From Membranipora membranacea (taxonomy: Eukaryota > Bryozoa > Gymnolaemata > Cheilostomatida > Membraniporidae), in NCBI GenBank assembly GCA_914767715.1, contig OU612067.1:6510001-6574000 (forward strand): a stretch of 64,000 bases of DNA, read 5' to 3'. Position 1 is the stretch's first letter; the number at the start of each line of letters is the position of its first letter. Positions 24,274 to 37,500 of the stretch are shown here, piece by piece. The notes beneath the pieces were generated by a model. It saw only the letters and a program-made list of their open reading frames with translations, was not told where the DNA came from and ran no database searches. A program made the position numbers and the translations under genes.

Positions 24274-25522
24274 CCCAAACGCACTAGGGGTAGAAGCAGA
24301 CTGATGCAGTGGATCTATTGATAATCTTATTTTGACATATGTACAACTGAAACAAGGAAATGAACATTTCCTGTTGCTTTTACATCAATATAATATAAGT
24401 ATTTAGGTTTGAAAATTGTTCATTGTTAATTATCGGATAATCGCTAGCTAATTCTTGTTACTGACAAACAGATAAAACTGTAACTTAACATGCACAGAAC
24501 ATCAATATAATATAATAATATGTCGGCAAAACATAATTATTTCTATGTGGAGATGTAGTCTGCCTCGGAAAATTGATCTCAAATAACTAATAGTTCATTG
24601 TGCCTGAAGTCAAAAATTATTCGGACCAAAATTTATGAAGCTATGGCCATAAGAGTGTGTAGCACTGATTAACATCAGAATATTGCCGTACTTTCAATGC
24701 TATCAACCTATAACAGGATGGATATTAGAAATGAGGCAATAGACAAACTTCAAAACTTCAAAAGAATATGTCAGTGCCATCTACCTGCTATTATGCTATC
24801 ACAAGAATCAAAAGGTGCAGGCGATTAGATTTTATAGCAAAACGAGGGCCACCAGGCTCTAAATTCAAATATATTACGTTGAAATATGATTATTATTTAT
24901 TTTACCTTATTTTGCTCCTATTTTGCTGAGCGAAATCATGAATAATGTTGAGAAAAGCATTTAAAACGATCACGATCGTACAAAGTTGGACTGTAAAAAT
25001 ATAGCATCTCTATTTAAAGAAAACCAGTCAAGCTATCTTATTTAACGCATTAAAAAATCATAGCAAGGCACTTTTACCCAAAATAATCAGCCAAAAATCA
25101 TGCAATGGTGGTAAGCTTCAAGGGTTGTATTCTTCCCTGCACTCTAAGCAGCTGCAAAGAATAAAGAAAATGCCTCGCCTTGAATATGAGATTTTATTTA
25201 GGCTATTGTAGGTAATAAAGTGTTCATGAGTGGTAAAAAGCTCTACAGTGTCTTTGTGTAAAGGGAGGGCCTGACACTATTGTACAAAATAAACAGAGTC
25301 AATATTTCATCTATGGTACACACAGTACTATACTATAAATATAAGTAATATCGATATGAACCTGCACTTCCAATCAAATCGTGATGTCACCGAGAGCTCA
25401 ATAAAAGGCATATATGAAAATTGACCCACCATATATAAATAAAAAGACATTGAGAACCTGAATATATAATTAGTCACATATATTTATGACAGATATCACC
25501 ATTTTTCAGCAGCCTTGTAGCA
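24274..25522. other. Intergenic region between copies A and B
   Basis: AT-rich, with no exon seen. It holds the copy A promoter block near its left side. The rest should include the 3' UTR of copy B near 25.2-25.5 kb. Confidence 0.5.
24355..24441 (-). promoter_or_regulatory. Conserved proximal element upstream of copy A
   Basis: The word ggaaatgaacatttcctgtt (24355-24374) and the word tatcggataatc (24430-24441) lie 82 bp and 157 bp upstream of the copy A start codon. Both recur, in the same order and at similar distances, upstream of copy B. The first is an inverted repeat of GGAAATG and on the minus strand contains an ETS-like core, AACAGGAAATG. The second contains a GATAA-like core. Surrounding sequence is less alike, which suggests selection or recent duplication. 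Confidence 0.45.
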
Positions 25523-28500
25523 TTAATCGTCACAATCAACTGGATCAGCTGCATCACATGTCTTCTGTGATTGGAGAGAGACTTCCTCCACAAAGATATG
25601 GAATGAGGCAGCGCGTCCAGTTGTTGTATATCCCATGTCGCTCTCTGAAGGACAGTTTCCCACGTTGTATGATATTGTCACCAAACCAGCAGGAACAGGG
25701 CTGTTGCATATACCTGAAACTATACAAAATGGAAATCGGAATAAATAACTGAAAAGGAAACACTAAACATCATAGACGCATTAAACTTTACGAAGTAGAG
25801 TGATAAATTTAACTAACTGTCTGCATATCATCATCATCATCAATTCTGAGATTAAAAAACGGTCAGCTAACGCACAGAAATCTATAATACCAATGTCTGT
25901 AGGGTACTGTGTTGCCAGCTTTTAATCTAGTTGTGACAGATGGATTGATAAACCTGTCCAGGACACCACATACAGCTTAAGTGCGGCACTTTATTTTCGG
26001 AGGAAGTTATGACAGCAAAATTGTGCAATGATGCTATCATTTGCGGTCAACAGTCCACAATTTTTGTTGATAACTCAATCAACATTGATTGAATAATGAG
26101 TTTGAAAAGTGGAAAAGATTAGAGTAGCTTAAGAACCTGGAGAATTGTATGCAATTCGATGATCACATCATCGCTACTGCACAATTCTACTATGTTGCAA
26201 CGTCAGCCACAATTATATTCCTCAATGCTAATGCTCCATAAAGTGTCCTGCATATGTTTATGTTGAGACATCATCCAATATATCATGTATGTGCGAGAGG
26301 ATGGTTTGAGAATATCAAATCGACTATGCAGTGGATGGCTCGGATTGTTGCTTATATCAAATAGTTTGCATTGTAGACAAAAAAGATTAAATTGCAGTAG
26401 ACATAATCAAATGTGTAAAAAGCACTTGATAACTGTAAACATTAGGAAAAATTGATCTTATTGGTTTAAAAAGTGTCTCATGCTGGACAGGCATACATGT
26501 CTGCAGAAACTTTGTTACTTTACCCATGAAATCATACATATGCTAATAGTTTACCGTGCATTGGATACACAAGATTTACGTGATGATCGAAATAAGCTAT
26601 TCCCTCTACGGAACATGCAGCTCCATTAACTTCGAAATACCTAAAATACAATAACATGGATTGTCAGTTATCTTTGAATGTGTGAACTGTCAACTGTGTT
26701 AAATTTGGAAGTTCTAAAAATGCAATACCCTCGATTTGGGTTAGTCTTTAATATGTGCAATCTCACTACTTTAACTTAATAAGAGCTATGCGCTCAGATA
26801 ACAGAAGAGGATAACACATAATTGCCTTCCACTATTTACTTGGCACTTAATGATCACAAGGGTATAAGGGTCTGTTGAGTCATTGTCTTATCTTTAAATG
26901 GAGCTCACCCAGATGATTCTAACCAACCCTGTGATTCAGGTCTCAGGGGCCTATTGAGCCATTACTAATATCAAAAAGACAATAAAACATTAGCTATGAA
27001 GCCCGTTCAGCCCATTAAGAAGGTATTGGTGATGAGATATTGTTAGTAACTACTATAAAACCCATATGCCTACTCTCGCTGTATTATTCAGTATAGTTAG
27101 GTTATGCAACCCACCAGTGGTCCCTAAGTATAAACATAATTGTCAATGCCTGACATTTCACAATTTGTTGGTTTAGATGATTGATGTTTGACACATTGTG
27201 ATTGATAGGGTGATTAGCAAGACACTATCTTGATCGACCATAAATTTGTAGTCATAATTGTGTACAGTTTCAATTCTCATCATTTTCCATATAAACTCGC
27301 TATGACGTCATTTGTTGACATTTTCCACTGGGTCAACCCACTTGGGATTCCCAAGATTTTTCACAAACATAACACACAGGATACACAACTCTTATGGACA
27401 AAATATCATAATATTAATTCCAATGCAGACAGGCCCCATGTGTATACCTATAATTCCGATTCCCATGACCAGATGTGACAAGGCTAACTTACCATCGTGA
27501 GCATGGGTTAGATTTGCCGCTTTGCATAGTGCTCTTATGTGTCCCAGATGATGTCAGCCTTAAGACTGTGAGCTCATTGTTCTTAGTGTAGTCAAATGAT
27601 AGGAGTTGACCTTCTCGAACACCTGTAGCAGGCATTCCGTCACTATAAAACATGTACACGTTCTGATATGCATTCTTCAAAATCCTTCCATCTGAAGAGA
27701 GTGCTGTCAAAATAAAAAGGATACCTCATCACCTTCATTCAAATATCTCTTTGGAATACATATTAAAAATTTGTCTCTTTATCACCTGCATTCAATGAGC
27801 TCCATGCAAATCAACACAGAGAATTGTCTGCTCCACATATTAGTGTTAATTAAAGAAAAGGTTCTGGTTATTGTCTTGTCTTCAATTGGGGATAACACAA
27901 CAAGGTTGTACTATCAGAGTATGGGTGCAGGTACCCATTTAGTACTCAAAGACCCAAAAGGTGTTGGATATAAATATAGACTTAATAATAAACCTAGACA
28001 GGACACTAATTACAGCTGAAGTGAGGAACTTAATCGTGGGCGATGTAGCGACATTGGAAGGTGTAGTAGGATTGGTGTTATCATTTATTTTCTGTCCATA
28101 ATCCTGGTTTTGTGTTCATAACTCGATCAATTTTGATCAAATTTTGAGTATGAAAATTACTTTATAATCAGTAGCATCTTGTTATTAACTTGATGCAATA
28201 GACAGTTTTCTGAGCTCTGATTTAGGCCTCAATTCGGAGTTGTCCTCTCTCCAGTTTGGTACTTTCAACCCACGCCGCATAGGAAAAACGTGCTGAAAAG
28301 AGGGTTATCTTGATAACCGCTTATAATAGGATAAAGATTAGTTTTGATTCAGAATCTGCAGGATTGAAAACTCGCTTGGGAAATAATTTTAGTATTTGGA
28401 CAGTCAGTTATAGCATTTTCTGACTGTTTTGCGGACAATTTGGCAGAATTTGTCATGAGTTTCGTCACTAAGATCAAGATTTATCAACATTCAAGCCTCC

Positions 28501-31500
28501 AATGGTGCAGACCCTGAATCAAAACTCATTTTTATCCTAACATAAGCAGTTTTCAAGATCACTCTCTTTCAACAGGTTTTTCCTATGTGACGTGGGTTAA
28601 AAGTACCAAACTGGAGAGAGGACAACTCTGAATTGAGGCATAAATAAGAGCTCAGAAAACTGTCTATTTATTCTTCAAAGAATTGTTCGCTCAAAATTTG
28701 AATCAAACTGATCACGACAAGCTACTAAATCTATTGTAATTTTCAACTCAAAATCCGATAAAAATTGAACGAATACTCAACAAAGAACCTGGTATATAAG
28801 CTGCAAACCAGTGATAACATCAATGTTACTACACCTTCTAATGTTGTCACGTTGCTCACAATTAAATGCCTCTATATCGGAACCATACTTTTCTTCTTAT
28901 AAGATCCAAATTTATGAAATTTCACTCGCTGTCACTTCGAACCCATACATACATTTACACTTAGGTAAATGAATTAGTCACCTGCATCTAGTCTTTGATT
29001 AGACCGGATCTCTTCGATATGCATACGTAATCCATCATACCATCCAGACGATGTTTCAGGATTATCATCAGCAGTTGTTGCTATAGTGCACTGCACAACT
29101 TTAATTGTTATATTATATTCTCCAGCAGTCAGGTTCTCGCAGACTGCCTCCACTATTAAATAGACAATTGAGCTTGATTACAGGTATTTAGTGTGTATTT
29201 TTTATCGATCTGAATTGCTAATCGAATGGAAAAAATGTCAGAGCGAGGATCTCACAAATATCTCACAAACAGACTCAGAATTTAGGCTCATACATATTGA
29301 CTGAGCCTCCTGATTGTTGATGATATCTCTTTCTAATGACAGATATTATTTTTCTCGCATTGTAATATGTTTAAAGTTTTGGCTGTCGAATTTTAATAAA
29401 GCACTCTTCAGGTTAAACTATATCCCCAAAATTGTTTGATTCAGCATTTTAAATTTCAAATCTTTTTAAATTTTATGCAATTTTTTTTAGTTAAATTTTC
29501 AAAATGTTTAAATCTAAAATAGAGATCAAAGGAACAAAAGATCAATCTTTTGAGAGGCGTACATGTGTGGGTCTGGTACATGTTACGAGCATGGTCCACA
29601 CAGTCTTCGTAGTCAGAGTCACAGTATATCACCGTATCACCAACAGGAGAGCATTCTACATCATCATCAACAAACATCGCCCTGAGACATGCATACATAA
29701 TAATACATACATAGGTACATAATACTAACAGCTGTATTTTGAAAGCAGGATTACTTATCATTTTATATAAATAAAAAATATATGAATCAATAAAGTGTAT
29801 GATGTGAAGGCAGATTATCAACAATGACACACCTTGAGAGCACAATAATCAATGGCTCACAAAGTCGAAGATGATTGAAGACTGTGAAATTATGATTTTG
29901 GCCACAAATTCAATGAGGCTCTTGGTGTCCAGGCACACGATTTATCAGCTACAATCACATGTGAGTACTAGGAAACTTGTTAAAATATGCAACCTTGCTG
30001 GGGATAGTTACTGTGAGACAAAACTGTATCCATGTATTTACTGTGTGAACACTCAATAACACTCAAAAAATCACGGTGTTACTTGTTTTCACATCAAAAT
30101 TTGATATTGAAATATCCTAAACAGGAAAAAGCTAATTTAAGTGCTCAAATGTTGCCCGCTAGAGTACCTGAACTGAAAGGGTGCTTAGTAATTTTGTCTT
30201 TGTAGGAGCCTTTGAAATAAGGCTTACCCTACCATATTAAGAGAACAGTAAAACTATGACGCGGGGAGAGATGACTGTAAATTAAGCACTGATGTCTAGC
30301 AGCCCAACTTTTTAGTTTGGTCAATACCCTCAGCTTGACTGATCTATTCATCTACCCATTCAAGAACTTATAATTCAAGAACTGCATCTTACAGACCAGC
30401 ATCCCAGAAATGAGCATACAATCTGTTATATGGCATTTTTGATAGGTTTTTCAAGTTAGTTATGCAAAAGGATATTTATGGCAGACATGACCTCACCAAC
30501 GTGCACAGAAGCGCTCCTCCTCTTTAAAGAATAATCTCAAGGCAGCCTGAAACTTGACTCGTAATCCTGTGTCATTGGCTAGTTTCCTATAAGTATTGGA
30601 TGTCTAAAGATCCGAAAAAAAAAAGATTAATAGGGATGGAGAGGCATGAACAGAAAGTCTTAATTACAAGGAGACAGTTACTAATATATCCTGAAGTTGG
30701 AAATAAATGTTTGCTGTTCCTTCCTTCCTTGTAATACTTTCAACAGAGCAGTTTGGTTAAACGAAATAATAACTATAAAATCAAAATAAATTTATTAGCA
30801 CGTTTACCCAAATTTAGCTATGAACAAAGTGAGAAAAGCGATGACTGCATGATAACAGTTTATTTGTTGATCAATTTTATCTCAAATATGATATGTGTCA
30901 CAGTCTTAGAAAGCAGGGATAAGTAGGGATTATCCAATTGGTTATATTGGTTATTTTTTATTTCAGTTTCCTAAATTCTAGGAAACCATCTTCTAGAACC
31001 AATAAGATGTGATCTTTCAGAATCTGCGATCAGATTGGTTAAAAAAATGAACAGAAGCCATTTTTATTATTGGCTAGATTGATTGACTGAATGATAGTTT
31101 GACTGATAAATTGAAAACTTTGAAGCTCGTTTTCTCAGATAGACCATATGGCACATTTTGCCAAAGGGCCCTTCACCTTTTGGCTCTAATTTCAAATCAT
31201 CAATTTGAGCAAGGAATTCAACTTATACTTTGTTAGAAAGCTCACAAAACTCTGTACAAGATGGAAGAAGAATCTCAATCTTTTTGGTTTCCTACTGATC
31301 CCTGCTTCCTGAGACTGCGACACATATATTGTTGAGGAACAATAAAGTATTGGTAGCTTATATTTACTCGACCCTATTATAAGCTTTCACCAAGGACACT
31401 CCTCACCAAGGACACTCCTTGCTCTCACTCTAGTTAGCAAAAGCATGTGATCACCCTGCGTTAAAATTAGCTTCACTGAACTGTAGCTAATATTGAATCA

Positions 31501-34500
31501 ATCCTCCATTGTATATTTGCAGTTTGATACTTACAAAGATGTCATGGTCATATCCGATCAATGAAGAGCTTAAGGTTGAAGAGGTGTCGTACTGATAGTT
31601 GAATACAGATAGACCTGGACATGGTTTAGCTAGAAAATAAAATGAATACAAAATTATAAAACAAGTTAACAATATAATTATAATTTTATCACTATAAATA
31701 GTAATAAAATGGTAATAATATATTATACATAATACTATTATAGCTATTAATAAAATATAATGATATAATTGAGTTTATAAAAAAAGCTATAAAAAACATG
31801 AAACTTTAAACTACAGTTTAATTTAAATTTTTCTTTGTTTTAAAAGTTGTAAAAGATGCATTGAAAGTTTGTCATACACATGAAATCTTATCCTGCTTAT
31901 CATACTTTAAGCCAATTACTATTCATTCTAGATGTTATTAAACCGTGATATATGAATTACTTTTTGCCCCTCCTCCTTTCCTTCATCTTCAGTCTTTTTG
32001 AGTTCTTGGTATAAAATATCTATCATAGTTATCATGGTTAGTTTTCAGACTTTTACCAGTACATAGCACCGCTACTTTTACCCCTCCGCCCAGACCATTA
32101 TCACACACGCCAACATTCCCAGTCACACCCATAGTTAGATCAAAGCTGAATAACATTGCAGTATCAGAGATTTTTCCCCCTATCTACATTCTACGATCAT
32201 GTTTGTAAAACATAGACTTGGTGAGTAACGTGAGTAACGTGAGTAACGTGAGTAACGTAGAAATAACAATGAAAACGGAAAGTGACCAAATTAAAGACTT
32301 AGTTTGAGGCTGCTCTTTTGTATCACATCTTATTCTCCATACTTTAATCTATCATGTGAGCGAATTCCAGCTTTAGAATCCAAATATTGAGGAAGTTATG
32401 GCCTCTCAAACTTCCAAGGTCTATAGGCAGTAAGAATTAGCCGGCAATCCCAATGGTACTTCACAACCATCATACTTATTATGATACATTAATATTAGGT
32501 TGATGATCAAAATGTTCAGAGATGTAGCGGTCTCGAACTCAGGTCCAAATGGCCTTGCTGGCAACGCCGCTATTGCTGAGCTATATTGTCTACAGGCTCA
32601 CAGAGCTGGACCTAGTGGTGCGATGGTAGCGTCATTTCCCGCAGGTGTAGAGAACCAGGTTCGATACCCACCTAGTTCTGAATATTGTTCATCATCTTAT
32701 CTGTGTGATTATTAGTGTAATAACTCATAATCAGTATGATGGTTGTGACGTCCCACTGGGTAAACATCCACATATTCCCAATGCTGATTGACGGCAATCA
32801 CCCTGGAAGTTTGAGAGGCCATAACTTCATCAATATTTGGATTCTAAAGCTGGGATTTGCTCACATGATAGATTAAAATATGGAGAATAAGATATGATAC
32901 AAAAGAGCAGCCTCAAACTAAGTATTTAAGAGTAGAGAAAACTTTTTTATACTGCTTATTTGGGAATCCGATCAGCGTGGCCAAAGGTTTCTTATGTCTC
33001 ACTGGTTTTCTGAATTTCGGAATCCCGATACTTTGCAAGTATTTGATGATGGTATGCCTACTTGGTGTAGCTGTATGGGGGATAATTTCCATCAGTATTA
33101 GGTGTCTGCTGTTCTTATAACCAACATCTGAGTCAGTAGACCCATACTCTCCGCACACGCCGGTATTGAGCTCCACTAGTATTGGGCCTTCAGGAAGTCC
33201 ATAACATGTTCCATCAACTGTAAATTATCAGACATATATCAGACAATATATAGACATATATATATATATATATAGACAAATAGCATCATGATATATAATC
33301 TAATAAACATAAAACATAAAATAACTTATAGTCTCAATAACAATACATCAAATTAGAAACTAAACAAATCTCATCCACCAAAAACTGACTATCCTCAATG
33401 TGCAGGTAGTATGTCTCTCTGCTGTGTTACTTTTTGTTGTAAAGAAAGCTAACAGGATAGGAAGGTGTAGTTTTTTTTTGTTTAACTTAATGCCATGACG
33501 TAAGGTCATATAGTCTTAACCAACCTCTCATTGGATAAAAAAGTAGCCGGCTAGGGCTGACAAAGTTTTAGGGCCGCGATCCACACAAGCCACTCGAGCT
33601 TAAAGTCGCAGTCCTATTAGAAAAGTGGATATATTATCCCATTAAATCGAATTTTGTGAGTTCATAGGGCAAAAAATTAAAATAAAATAATGAAAATTGT
33701 ATTTTAGCAGGGATCATAGTGGATCATAGTGGTCAGGGGGAGGCAATTAATAACTATGATCCACTATGATCCCAATTTTCAGACTTTGCAGCAGTTTTAC
33801 TGCAACTAGGATCACAGGCTGTTTTATTTCATATGCCCAATGACTTTTCAGTCTGAGATCTTTAAAACCATACCAAACATAGCCTAGTAGGACTGTCACT
33901 TTAAGAGGCCCATCAAATATGGCAGCCAAATAAACATGATGATGAAAAAGAAAAGAACTTACTGTTGTGAGATCTCCTCTGTGTGACTTGCCGATTATTG
34001 TAACTAACACGCTCAATTCCTATAGGGTTATTACACTCTTCACCATCAAAGGTTACATAAAAGCGTGAACACTTCCCTGCATCATCAAGATGTCCGCCAA
34101 AACTGGAGCTGAATACGACCCTGACAGCGGAGTCACTTCTAGTTTTATTGTAGGTGACAAACTATAAATATAAAGATCTAAATCATTAAGCTGTCAATGA
34201 TAATCTTCACCGACATATTGTTGAATTGTGTGTTAGACATGAATCATACCAGTACAGGAATTGAATGACAGGTTATCAGTAAAGAGGCCATGTATTATAA
34301 GTGCTCAATCATATCAGGGTTTACCAGAAATCCTGGAAATGATTGACCACTTAAACTAGGGGCAATAATGAGGATTGTATTTTTTCAAACCCAAACAACT
34401 ACGGTCAATTAATAAAATCTCCGTACTTTATAGTACAGTATGTATGGCAATTCCTTAATTTTCCTTTGGCAGTAACAGCCGCGGCAGATAAGATAAGATG

Positions 34501-37500
34501 AGATTTACATTAGAACCCTATACAGTACAATTTTGAGAAATTAATTAAATGGAAAAGTATGTAGACAAAATGCTTGGCAATAATGAGCTGACATAAAAAT
34601 CATGGAACTAAAAATGCACGTATTGAGTTTAAGGTGGGCCCAAATAGAATGCATTCCAGTGAGAGTAGAATCAACGTTAGATACTATTCTGACAGATCGA
34701 ATTATCTGATGTACCTGAAAGACTCCATCATCTTGATCATTCTTACTTCTGCTGGTCCAGTAGTGTCTCACATTTGTGTACTCCTCGTCAAGATCACAAT
34801 CAAAATTGTCAGCTTTAGAATATGAGGTGAATAATGATGAGACATGGTCAATTTTTTACCCTTATACATAAATTTTCAAGCTTGAATATGTGTGTTATCA
34901 ATAAGTTAATTTTAAATAGCGGTAATTTTAAACTTGAGGAGAACCTCAAATTAATCAATAAATTAAACAGGTTTATAATCAGGTTACACAATTGAGTGGT
35001 CTACACTGCCCTCTGCTGGTAAAACTTGTTATCACAAATTTCAATAATATTGGTTGGGATTAGAAAATTATCAAAAATAGTTTTATTTGTGATAACAATT
35101 GTTTGATGATCAATCATTCAAATGGACAAAGGAAATTAATTGAGAATTATTTGTGAAAGGAATTATTTATAATTAAAAATGTGACATAATGCAATCAAAA
35201 TTTTGTGATAACGAGTTTTACCCGCAGAGGGCAGTACAGACAGTCTCACTTGCTTCTGGAAACTATTGTTAAAGTTCATAGCCCTAGACAGCGACCGGAT
35301 CAGTGTCAAGGAAGGTTAGATGTATTGTATAACTATGTACTGTGTTTAAATTCGGCGCTGTCTTGGGGTCAGTGCAGGTGGGGGCAAAGGCAGACTGAGA
35401 CGTTAGTATGAAACTGAACTGACCTCCGGCCAAGATATTTGAACGAAAAACAAACCCAAAACAATGTGAGACCAGATACTCACCTATACAGTAAGGATAT
35501 GAAGTTGTACTTCCCTGATCACAGAGATGATAGCAGACAGCCCCTTCAGTGCAAGTCACATCTGAACAGGTGCTATCACCATTTTCCTCCTGCAGGAATA
35601 CAGCGGCATGCAAAAAATAACAGGTAGATGGAAGATCTTGTGTTAAAGGAATCCCAAAGCATCTCAAATTTACTATTAAGATAATATTACGTTTTTTTTC
35701 TTATAACTTTTTATAAAACATTTGATGGAAAAAACCTGGATCAATGTATATCATTCAATTTCAATGATCAACATAATATATGCTTTAAATCAGCTTCAAA
35801 AACTAAAAACCGACATTGGCAACTGTGTCGCAGTCTCAAAAAGCAGGGATAAGTAGGGATTATCCAATTGGTATATGAGAGGTAAAAGTTAGAAAACTTA
35901 TTTTTTATTTCAGTTTCCTAATTTCTAGGAAACCATTTACTAGAACCAATAAGATGTGATCTTTTAGAATCTGCAATCAGATTGGTTGAATAATGAAGAG
36001 AAGCCATCCTATTGTTGGCTAGATTGATTGACTGAATTATTATGAACTTTATTTACCACCGATCAATGCATGAAGCAAATAAGACCATGTGAATGATATG
36101 AATCATAGTTTGGCTTATAAATTGAAAACTTTGAAGCTCGTTTTCTCAGATAGACCATATGGTACATTTCGCCGAAGGGCAGTTCACCTTTTGACTCTAA
36201 TTTCGAATCAATTTGAGCAAGGAATTCAACTTATACTTTGTTAGAAAGCTCACAAAATGCTGTACAAGATGGAAGAAGAATCTCAATTTTTTTGGTTTCC
36301 TACTTATCGCTGCTTTCTGAGACAGCGACACAATTACTGCATGTAAATTGTTACGTTATCCGATTCCATCTGGCCAAAATTGTGTAGTTTGATTGTCTGA
36401 GACCTGCATAGAGTTGTTAATACAGCATTATATAGTATATAATAACTCTATGGAGACCTGCTCCAAAGCTCCAAATTAATGAGTTTATCAAAGTATAGAG
36501 ATATTCATCGAGTCACAGTTACAATTTCAAGTGGATTATAAATGTTCATTATTCATTTTCAAAATTCAAATTATGTTTTTCAAAACATAGATTTTCCGAT
36601 ATCCTTTTAATTTCTTTGCAAGTCTGAACAATCTACAAAACAGTCTATTGATTCTCAAATAATTCAGTTATTAATCCTGACATTAGTCTGTATATAGTCA
36701 ATACTAAGGATGTGCACCCATGGATATTAATGAAACTGCTTTATTTACCCATGAATAATGTGATTATGCATGTATTGTTTGGCCATAAGAACTAAAAGGT
36801 AATAATTGATGCAAAATCTCATGTCATACAAAATTCATGAAGGCATAAGCTTTATCCAGTAAACTTAATTAAGATTTTATATGTGACACCTATAATATTT
36901 GTATTGGCGTAAATGTTTTATGACTGTAATATTATATAACTGTAAATGCTATATGTTTGCATGATTTCAGTACCATGTCTGTTGCGCCAAAACATTGGTG
37001 AAAGGTTCTGGTTGCAAACCGTGTTCAAAGACCAAACAAGCTACATGCAATGTGCCATATTGCTCTCATCAAGTTTGACAACTTAGCATTGCGGACCAAA
37101 AACACCAAGATCATGGAAGATCAGTGTTCAATACTTGGTAGTTGAAGCCTTTTTCTTAAACACACAAGTCATGTCCTGATGCTGACTGTGGTTGCCGTTA
37201 CTTACTGCTTCAGGTGGGGAACTCTTGACTACACTGACCAGTTTTCCTGTGACTGTAGCCGGTGATGCAGCACGGGACCAACCGGACTCATAATGTGCAT
37301 CAAGTAAGAAGCATTCCCCTGAAAACATACTATTGCATCGGGAAATACTACACGTATATAGCTATGCTGCATGTTACCAGCCCACAAAAGAGTTTGATTT
37401 GATGACGTTGCGGCCTGTTATCAATGAAATGAGGCCCCAAGGGCTGGTATTGCAAGTGGTACCCAAGTCAAATCTATTTCAAGAAACTTTCAAACAGGTG

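Noticed and set aside
35284-35667. 127-aa open frame on the minus strand
   Set aside because: Only 35484-35589 is the real exon 4 of copy B; the remainder is intron read-through.
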